Below, piece after piece: positions 58,201-64,000 of a stretch of DNA of 64,000 nt. Source of the stretch: Vicinamibacterales bacterium (GTDB taxonomy: Bacteria > Acidobacteriota > Vicinamibacteria > Vicinamibacterales > UBA2999). The notes under the pieces were generated by a model. That model saw only the letters and a program-made list of their open reading frames with translations, searched no databases and had not been told where the DNA came from. The stretch lies in assembly GCA_041659285.1 (NCBI GenBank), contig JBAZYO010000012.1, positions 62,001-126,000 on the forward strand, written 5' to 3'. Within the stretch, counting starts at the first letter, position 1. The number at the start of each line of letters is the position of its first letter. The position numbers and the translations under genes were made by a program.

Positions 58201-61200
58201 GCCCAGCCACGTCGAGTCGCGCGATTCCGGCAGGGATGTAAGTGCGATCGCCCAGGTCCGGCCGCGTCGCGGCCAGCGCCTGCAGCGCCGTGTCGAGGAT
58301 CACCGGGTGCAGCAGGTAGTCGACGTAGCCGCCGCTGGGCGGCACCGCGAACTCGGCCGATCCGTAATGGCCGGGATGCGAATCCAGCCGCAGCAGCGAC
58401 TGGAACGCCGGACCGTAGTCGATGCCGCGGCGGCTCGAGGCGTCGTAGAACTGCGCGCCGGTCATCGACGAGAGAATCCCGGATGGGGATTCGACCCGCG
58501 GGCCGCCGGCGGCCTCGGGCGGCAACGGTTGCGCCGTACACCGCATGTGCTCGGTCCATTGGCCCGCGGCCGCATCAGTGAGCGCGCAGATTCGGATCGC
58601 GCACCCGCCCGGCTCCACAGTCACGATGGCCTGCACCTCGATGCTGGCGGACGCCGGCAGGATCAACCGGCGGTGGAACTCGATGCCCGTCAATCGCAGT
58701 GCGACGGTCCCGAGGTGATCGGCGGCGGCGGCCAGCGCCGCCTCGACGAAGCACGCCGCCGGCACCACGACCGCGCCTTGTATCCGGTGGTCGCGCAGCA
58801 ACGGCGACGACTCCGGCGACAGGCGAGCCGCGTAGATCTTCTCCGGCAGCGGCGACGGTGCCCGCCGCCCCAGGAAGGGGTGGCCGGAATCCTGGCGCCA
58901 GTGATCGCCGCCTTCAGCCTTCGTGGCTCCGCCATCCACCCAGCAACGGCGACGCTGAAAGGGATAAGTGGGAACCGGCGCCACCGGGTAAGCCGTGGCG
59001 AAGACGCGGTCCCATGTGACGTCGCACCCGCGGGTGTAGAGGTGCGCCAGCGTCTCCAGCGTTGCGGCGGCGTCGCCACTCTTCATGCTCGGCAGCCACG
59101 TCGCGTCGAGCGGTCCGGCACTTTGCCGCGCCGCCGCCAGCAAGCTGGCCGAAGGCCCGATTTCCAGGATGATGGTGGGAGCGTGGCTGGCCATCGCGCG
59201 GGCCGCGTCGGCAAAGCGAACCGGGTTGACGATCTGGTTCGTCCAGTATGCGGCCGTGGCCACGTCGTGCGGGCCGTCCGCGCCGGCGCCGGTGAGCTCC
59301 ATCGGCACATCAGGGGCGGCGAAGCCGACGGCCGCCGCCGCCGCTGAGAACTCCTCCAACACCGGCCGCATGAGCGGTGTGTGAAACGCGTGTGACACGG
59401 CGAGGCGCTTGCACGGCTGACCGGCGCGCTCGAGATCGGCCAGGCAGGCGTCGAGGGCATCCGCCGCGCCGGCAATGACGACCGCGCGCGGCCCGTTCAC
59501 GGCCGCCACCGTCAACGCGCCGTGGCTGCCGCTGATGCGCGCGAGGGCGTCTGCCTCCGACATCAGCAACGCCGCCATGCCGCCATTGACCGGCGTGCGC
59601 TGCATCAGCCGTCCGCGCTGCACCACCAGGCGGACCGCGTCTTCCAGCGGCATGACGCCGGCGGTCCAGGCGGCGGCGTACTCGCCGATGCTGTGGCCGA
59701 CCACCACCGCCGGCTCGATGCCCCAGGCGCGCCACATCGACACCAGCGCGTACTGCAGTGTGAACAGGCACGGTTGCGTGTATTCCGTCTGATCGATGCG
59801 CGGGTCGTTCACGTCACCCACGATCAACGGCAGTGGCGACCACCCGGCGTGGCGCTCCACCAGGCCGGCGCACTCGGTGAGCGCCTCTCGGAATCGCGGC
59901 ACGGCATGAAAGAGCGCCGTGCCCATACCGCTGTACTGCGCGCCCTGGCCGCTGAAGACGAACGCGATCCGCGGGGCGATGGCATTCGCATCCGCACGGG
60001 GAGACAGGTCCAGCCGCGCGAGCTTCTCCGCCGCCTCGCCGGCGTCCCGGGCCACGACCGCGGCCCGATCGCTGAAGTGATTGCGGCGCCGGGCCGCGGT
60101 GTGGGCGATCGCCGACAGCGGCAGGTCGGTACGACCAAGGAACTCGACGTAGCGGTCGCGAAGTTCGGCGAGCGCGGCCGGGCTCCTGGCCGAGAGCACG
60201 AGCGGAAGCGGCTCAGCGTCCGGCTGGCGCGGCGGCGTCGGCGCTGCGGCCGGCGGCGGCGTCAGCAGGACGTGCGCGTTGGTGCCGCCGAGCCCGAATG
60301 CGCTCACGCCGGCGGCGCGCGTCCCGTCGATCCAGGGCGTCAGCGTGGTCGGCACCACCAACGGGCTGCGATCCCAGTCGAAGGCCGGGTTCGGCGTGTC
60401 GAACCGCGGCTGGGCCGGCATCGCCTGATGCTGCAGGGCGAGGATCACCTTGACCACGCCGGCGATACCCGCCGCCGCCTCGAGGTGCCCGATGTTGCCC
60501 TTCACCGAGCTGACGTAGAGGGGGCGCCGGTCGCGCCCCTCGGCCGTGAAGACTTCGGCCAATGCCGCCAGCTCGATCGGATCGCCGAGGATGGTGCCGG
60601 TGCCGTGCGCTTCGATCCAGTCAACGTCGCGCGGCGCGAGGCCGGCGCGGCGCAGCGCCTCGCGCAGCAACTGCTCCTGGGCGAGGCCGTTCGGCACCGT
60701 CAACCCGCTGCTCGCGCCGTCATGATTGACCGCCGAACCGGGAATCAACGCGAGGATGGTGTCGCCGTCGCGTTGCGCATCGCGCAGCCGCTTGAGCACC
60801 AGCATCCCGCCGCCTTCACCCCGCCCATACCCGTCGGCCGCGGCCGAGAACGACTTCGATCGGCCGTCGGGCGAGAGCGCGCCAATGCGCGACAGGTAGA
60901 TCGTGACTTCGGGAGACAGCACCAGCTGCACGCCACCGGCCAGCGCCTGCGCGCATTCGCCGTTGCGCAGCGCCTGGCAGGCGAGGTGCAACGCCACCAG
61001 GCCGGACGAGCAGGCGGTGTCGATCGCCATGCTCGGTCCGTGCAGGCCGAGCACGTACGAAAGACGGGCGGCGGAGAAGCAGAAGGAACTGCCGGTGCCA
61101 TCGTAGGGCGAAATGCGCTCCGGCCGGCCGCCGAACAGGCGCAGCTGCGCATAGTCGTTCTGGCCAATCCCGACGTAGACGCCGGTCTGGGAATGACGCA

Positions 61201-61639
61201 GCTGCTGCGGCGCCATGCCCGCGCGTTCGAGGGCCTCCCAGCTCACCTCCAGCAGCAGGCGATGCTGTGGATCGAGCGCGTCGGCCTCGCGGCCGGAGAT
61301 CCCGAAGAACTCGGGATCGAAGTCAGCGACCTGATCGAGAAACGACCCGTGGCGAACGTAGTGCGTGCCGGCGACGCGGGCATCGGGATGGTAGAAGCGC
61401 TGCCACGCCCAGCGATCCGCCGGGATCTCGCGAACCGTGTCGGCGCCGCTCGCCAGAATCCGCCAGAACGCTTCCGGAGTGTTGGCCCCACCTGGAAAAC
61501 GGCAGGACATGCCGACCACCGCAATCGGCTCCGGCGAACGCTGGTCCGCGTCGGCGAGCTGCTTCTTGAGTTGCTGGATGACCGTGTAGGACTTGCGGAG
61601 CGCCCCCTCGAGCTCTTTCGATGACTCGTGCATGGTCAC
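55238..61639 (-). CDS. Fully reducing PKS module KS-AT-DH-ER-KR-ACP
   Basis: 2133 residues. An N-terminal coiled segment (LRKSYTVIQQLKKQL) fits a PKS docking helix. KS: DTACSSG near 209, HGTGT, NIGHL. AT: GQGAQ, GHSIGEYAAA near 648 and HAFHTP, malonyl type. DH: HRIQGAVVVP near 948 and LDTALQ near 1115. ER: GLNFKD near 1448 and the nucleotide motif GGVGQA near 1556. KR: TGGFGALG near 1743 and NYAAAN near 1883. ACP: LGMDS near 2046. The module should add two carbons and reduce them completely to a methylene, typical of building an alkyl chain. Start is a GTG overlapping the upstream TGA (GTGA); an ATG two codons later is equally possible. An acidic leucine-rich tail may be the C-terminal docking element. 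Confidence 0.94.
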   Translation of the reverse strand: MTMHESSKELEGALRKSYTVIQQLKKQLADADQRSPEPIAVVGMSCRFPGGANTPEAFWRILASGADTVREIPADRWAWQRFYHPDARVAGTHYVRHGSFLDQVADFDPEFFGISGREADALDPQHRLLLEVSWEALERAGMAPQQLRHSQTGVYVGIGQNDYAQLRLFGGRPERISPYDGTGSSFCFSAARLSYVLGLHGPSMAIDTACSSGLVALHLACQALRNGECAQALAGGVQLVLSPEVTIYLSRIGALSPDGRSKSFSAAADGYGRGEGGGMLVLKRLRDAQRDGDTILALIPGSAVNHDGASSGLTVPNGLAQEQLLREALRRAGLAPRDVDWIEAHGTGTILGDPIELAALAEVFTAEGRDRRPLYVSSVKGNIGHLEAAAGIAGVVKVILALQHQAMPAQPRFDTPNPAFDWDRSPLVVPTTLTPWIDGTRAAGVSAFGLGGTNAHVLLTPPPAAAPTPPRQPDAEPLPLVLSARSPAALAELRDRYVEFLGRTDLPLSAIAHTAARRRNHFSDRAAVVARDAGEAAEKLARLDLSPRADANAIAPRIAFVFSGQGAQYSGMGTALFHAVPRFREALTECAGLVERHAGWSPLPLIVGDVNDPRIDQTEYTQPCLFTLQYALVSMWRAWGIEPAVVVGHSIGEYAAAWTAGVMPLEDAVRLVVQRGRLMQRTPVNGGMAALLMSEADALARISGSHGALTVAAVNGPRAVVIAGAADALDACLADLERAGQPCKRLAVSHAFHTPLMRPVLEEFSAAAAAVGFAAPDVPMELTGAGADGPHDVATAAYWTNQIVNPVRFADAARAMASHAPTIILEIGPSASLLAAARQSAGPLDATWLPSMKSGDAAATLETLAHLYTRGCDVTWDRVFATAYPVAPVPTYPFQRRRCWVDGGATKAEGGDHWRQDSGHPFLGRRAPSPLPEKIYAARLSPESSPLLRDHRIQGAVVVPAACFVEAALAAAADHLGTVALRLTGIEFHRRLILPASASIEVQAIVTVEPGGCAIRICALTDAAAGQWTEHMRCTAQPLPPEAAGGPRVESPSGILSSMTGAQFYDASSRRGIDYGPAFQSLLRLDSHPGHYGSAEFAVPPSGGYVDYLLHPVILDTALQALAATRPDLGDRTYIPAGIARLDVAGPTTPAGRVECRWETDASTASGRSAFCALSIADRDGVARVRIDGIRMHEVGATEPAAAGERAPMWMPVWEAAAAIGAPPATSGQWLVAGDDTDLGEKVAARLSEGGRRARTVAVADVAGAAAREGANIAGVCYLAVAGTPVEPGALLAEALATVRALGALAESRQPRLLFVTRGAQSPDSAIDEPGAGRAPLWGFARVVRNELPGLRCACVDLDPVSTDDDCASAVAAECRAEDEDQIAWRNNARLALRLRAAEGPRVLVAAAPARLICRTIGNLDSLAFEPAAVPSPGPGEVLVAVRAAGLNFKDVLHALGALELTADSAFGFDAAGVVLAAGAGVTSAAAGDRVMLTLTPGSMAHTVISRAGFVTRLPDSVTFAEGAGIPLAFLTAWHALVTVAQVKAGERVLIHAATGGVGQAAIQVARSLGAEVFATASAPKQRVLREQGIQWIYGSRTPGFSAAIMNATGGRGVDVVLNSLTGELIRAGLDCTAPGGRFVEIGKTGTWPAAQVAALRPDIQYSPFDLADVARAEPGRIREMLDTIASGLESGTLQPIRTQAFPASAVTDAFRLVSRARHVGKVAIVMPIADRQPRRGIDVVTGGFGALGQALCRHLQAGGARRLAVIARAEPNDERLAFLETLRQGGVKARCYVADVANRDEVARVLDGMEADFAAPVAAIYHTAGELADGIIAQQTPEAFARVSRAKLVGAWNLHRCTRGRDLERFVLFSSAAALIGTPGQSNYAAANAGLDALAAHRRASGLPALSVNWGPWGGSGMAARLADADRQRMAAAGITLLDEAPAWRAMETLLDRGEAQAMVMPVDWSRFHARFGTKYIPSLFRGVQGTSADDTGPVAGPQLVRTIAGLAPDQRRAALTRYLQARVAATLGRPDATDIPATRGFFSLGMDSLTSLELRNQLEQELHRSLPTTVVLEYGSIEALAGYLLAQVPEWTLPPAASQPADNGTAAAVAALDDLTEAELAEMLSRELEQH

Positions 61640-64000
61640 TCTCGCGCGGCATTCTCGATGGTCTCGAATTCCAGGGCGATTCGTTCCACGAGTTCACGAG
61701 GGCTGAGGGCATCGCTGACGCGGTCGGGCCGCACCAAGGAGACGATGCGGTCGGTCAGCGCGTTGATGGTCGCGTAGTTGAAGAGGTCCGCGTTGGAGAG
61801 CACGACCCCAAAATCCGCCGACAGGCGGGCGCGAATGGCGGCGACGCCAATCGAATCGAGTCCCATGTCGAACAGGCCGCGATCGGCGTCCGGGACGCGG
61901 GCGGCGCCGAGCTCGCCCGCCACCGCGATGCCGATGTGGTTGCGGATGCGGACCCGTAGCTGCTCCACCGTGCCGCCTTGCAGATCGACCGCCGCGGCGC
62001 GCGCCTCCTCGGGCGCGGACTCCCGGCGTGGCGCGACCCGCGAGAGGAACGGACTGGGACGACGGGTGGTGAAGGCGGCAAGGAACTGATCCCAGCGCAC
62101 GTCCACCGCCGCCACCCGCGCATGGTGGGTGCCGAGGAGCGCCGAGAAGAGACGGAGCGCGCGCGCGGGCTCGATCGGGTCGAGGCCGGTCCTCGCCAGG
62201 CGCGCCTGCAGCGCCGCCGTCACCATGCCGCCACCGGCCCACGGTCCCCAGCCGATGGCCAGGCCAGGTAGGCCGAGGCGCCGTCGATGCTCGCAGAGCA
62301 GGTCGAGGAAGTGGTTGCCGGCGGCGTAGTGCGCCTGCCCCGCGCTGCCCCACCACGACGAAATCGACGAGAAGCAGACGAAGAAGTCGAGGGCGCGATC
62401 GCGCGTCAGCAGGTGCAGGTTCCAACTGCCCGTCACCTTCGAACCGGCCACGTCTCGCAACGCCTCCGGCGTCATCGCCGCGATCGGGCATTCCTGCGCG
62501 ACGCCGGCGGCATGAACCACGCCCGCCAGCGGCAACCCGGTCGCCGCGATCGCGTCGAGCACGCGCCGGCCGTCTTCCAGGCAGGTGATGTCGCCGTGGA
62601 TGAAACGCACGCCGGGCGGGACGCGATCCCGGATCGCGTCGGGCATGCCCTCGCCGCGGCCGCTCAGCACCACGTGCCTGGCGCCGTTCTCGAGCAGCGC
62701 GCCGAGCACGTGCTGGCCCAGCGCCCCGGTGCCGCCGACGATCCAGTAGACGGCGTCATCGCGAAGCCGGCGCGGCGCCTGCATATCGGGACCGGCCGCC
62801 GGCATCAGGCGCGGCACGAACCATCGCCCGCCGCGCCGCGCCAGTTGATCCTCGTCGCCCGCCGCGGTCAGCGCGCCGATCAGCGCATCGGCGTCGGCGG
62901 CGCCGAAGCCGGCCGGCAGATCGACGAGGCCACCCCACAGGTGCGGCACCTCGAGCGCCGCCGCCTTGCCGGCACCCCACGCGCACGCGCCGTCGAGCCG
63001 CACGGCGTCACCGGCGAGAACCGGAATCGCGCTCTCGGTGACGACCCAGCATCGCGCGGCTATGCCCGTGGTCTCGATCTGGCGCAGGGTCTCGATGATC
63101 CGCTCGGTCAGCGCCAGTGCCCGCACATCGGGCGCCTCGTCTCCCTCGGACGGCGCGTGCACGATCACGAGCGCCGGCGCCTGGCCCGGGGCGGGCAGCT
63201 CGGTAACGCGCCGCAGCCCGGGCGACCGGTCGATCGCCGCGGCCAGCAGCGGGCTGTCGCCAATCAGGAGGCACGGACGCCGGGACCCGGCGCTGATGGT
63301 CGCGTCAGGCGCGGGTGGCGTCTCGGCGACGATCCATTCGGTCACGTAGGTGCCGGGCCGATCGCTGCCCTCGTCCACCACTTGCCGCTGGTGCAGCGCC
63401 GAGAACGCCTTGACCACCGCGGCCACGGTCGCGGGTTCACGCTCGAGACCGCGGTCGTGCGCCAGCACCTGGGCAATGGCCTCCTCGTCCCGCCCCGCGG
63501 CCAGCGCCTGCAGGAGCGGACTGCGATCGCCGGCCTGAACTCGATGCTGCCGGCCGCCGAACGGATAGAGCGGCAGCGCCCACGCATCAGCGGGCGATAC
63601 CGGCGGCTCGGAGTCCGGCAGCCGGCCTTGGGGCGCCGCGGCCGTGCCGCTGGCGACGAAGGCCGAGAGTTGCCCCACGAGATCCGCGCGTGAGGTGAAC
63701 GACAGCGCCAGGCGGTGCGAGAACCGGGCGCGGGTCGCGGCTGCGGATGCGCACAAACCTGACAGGTCGTCTGACGCCGACTGGCACAGGTGCAGGTATC
63801 GCGCGGCCAGCGCGCGAAGCGCGGCGCCATCGCGCGCCGACACGACGAGACGCGAGGTCGCCGTCACCGGCGTTCGATCCGACGGGCGCGCGGCCCGGCC
63901 GGCCGGATCGTCGCCGACAATCACGTGGGCGAGGGTGCCGCCGAAACCGAAGGAGCTGACTGCGGCCACGCGCTCGACATCGCGCTTCGGCCAGGGCGTC
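61636..64000 (-). CDS. PKS KS-KR-ACP, 5' end cut by window edge, no acyltransferase
   Basis: The frame is open to the right edge, giving about 787 residues of the C-terminal part. The edge cuts through a KS: VSSFGFGGTLAHVIV is the KS C-terminal motif. As in the other AT-less modules, the post-KS linker leads into the after-AT motif LPLYPFGGRQHR with no GHSxG region. A structural KR half follows, then a KR with GGTGALG (about 62,725) and an active site with SSISSWWG and HYAAGN (about 62,330). A tryptophan eight residues before the tyrosine suggests an A-type (L-hydroxy) KR. ACP with MGLDS at about 61,860. An acidic tail ends the protein. More upstream modules, including the starter, are presumably beyond the edge. 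Confidence 0.9.
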   Translation of the reverse strand, partial: TPWPKRDVERVAAVSSFGFGGTLAHVIVGDDPAGRAARPSDRTPVTATSRLVVSARDGAALRALAARYLHLCQSASDDLSGLCASAAATRARFSHRLALSFTSRADLVGQLSAFVASGTAAAPQGRLPDSEPPVSPADAWALPLYPFGGRQHRVQAGDRSPLLQALAAGRDEEAIAQVLAHDRGLEREPATVAAVVKAFSALHQRQVVDEGSDRPGTYVTEWIVAETPPAPDATISAGSRRPCLLIGDSPLLAAAIDRSPGLRRVTELPAPGQAPALVIVHAPSEGDEAPDVRALALTERIIETLRQIETTGIAARCWVVTESAIPVLAGDAVRLDGACAWGAGKAAALEVPHLWGGLVDLPAGFGAADADALIGALTAAGDEDQLARRGGRWFVPRLMPAAGPDMQAPRRLRDDAVYWIVGGTGALGQHVLGALLENGARHVVLSGRGEGMPDAIRDRVPPGVRFIHGDITCLEDGRRVLDAIAATGLPLAGVVHAAGVAQECPIAAMTPEALRDVAGSKVTGSWNLHLLTRDRALDFFVCFSSISSWWGSAGQAHYAAGNHFLDLLCEHRRRLGLPGLAIGWGPWAGGGMVTAALQARLARTGLDPIEPARALRLFSALLGTHHARVAAVDVRWDQFLAAFTTRRPSPFLSRVAPRRESAPEEARAAAVDLQGGTVEQLRVRIRNHIGIAVAGELGAARVPDADRGLFDMGLDSIGVAAIRARLSADFGVVLSNADLFNYATINALTDRIVSLVRPDRVSDALSPRELVERIALEFETIENAARE

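Overview
The window is GC-rich DNA from what looks like a Gram-negative bacterium: there is a signal-peptide outer-membrane beta-barrel protein, and the coding density and GC-rich codon use are high throughout. Acidobacteriota (Vicinamibacterales-like) or a myxobacterium would fit. This is inference; no rRNA or other phylogenetic marker is present. About 60 kb is a single hybrid polyketide synthase / non-ribosomal peptide synthetase (PKS/NRPS) locus on the minus strand, so its genes read from high to low coordinates. It runs off the right edge.

Left flank (1-4056): a truncated Cache-domain membrane sensor (minus), an orphan ParA-type ATPase (plus) with a tandem-repeat tail, a DUF481-like outer-membrane protein (minus), a strong hairpin, and a DUF697-like small membrane protein (minus) with its own Shine-Dalgarno site and -10 box. 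These look like housekeeping or border genes.

Assembly line (4057-64000, order of synthesis from right to left): partial KS-KR-ACP; KS-AT-DH-ER-KR-ACP; KS-DH-ACP plus C-A(Ser)-T-E plus C-A(Gly-like)-T; KS-KR-ACP; docking-C-A(Gly)-T; KS-AT-KR[MT inserted]-ACP; docking-C-A(Gln)-T-E-C-A(Thr)-T-E; C-A(Val/Ile)-T; a NodU-type O-carbamoyltransferase; C-C*-A(unknown)-T; C-A(Ala-like)-T-C-T-E; and finally C-T-TE. That is 5 PKS and 10 NRPS modules in the window, with 15 carrier domains, 8 A domains, 4 E domains, 2 AT domains and 1 TE. Specificities were read by eye from the ten-residue A-domain codes. Ser, Thr, Gln and Gly are convincing; Val/Ile and Ala are likely; one code I cannot assign.

Tailoring: a JmjC/cupin-type putative Fe(II)/2-oxoglutarate hydroxylase (12780-13664) sits on the opposite strand directly beside the odd tandem-C module, and a carbamoyltransferase lies on the other side of that module. 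The simplest reading is a large lipo- or polyketide-peptide with several D-residues, a hydroxylation and an O-carbamate, released by the TE.

The unusual parts are: three KS modules without an AT among cis-AT modules; two consecutive NRPS modules without an A domain at the end of the line; a methyltransferase inserted inside a KR catalytic domain; a second condensation-like domain that may recruit the hydroxylase; and a run of stop/start overlaps (ATGA, GTGA, TTGA and apparently CTGA) that chains most of the synthase genes.
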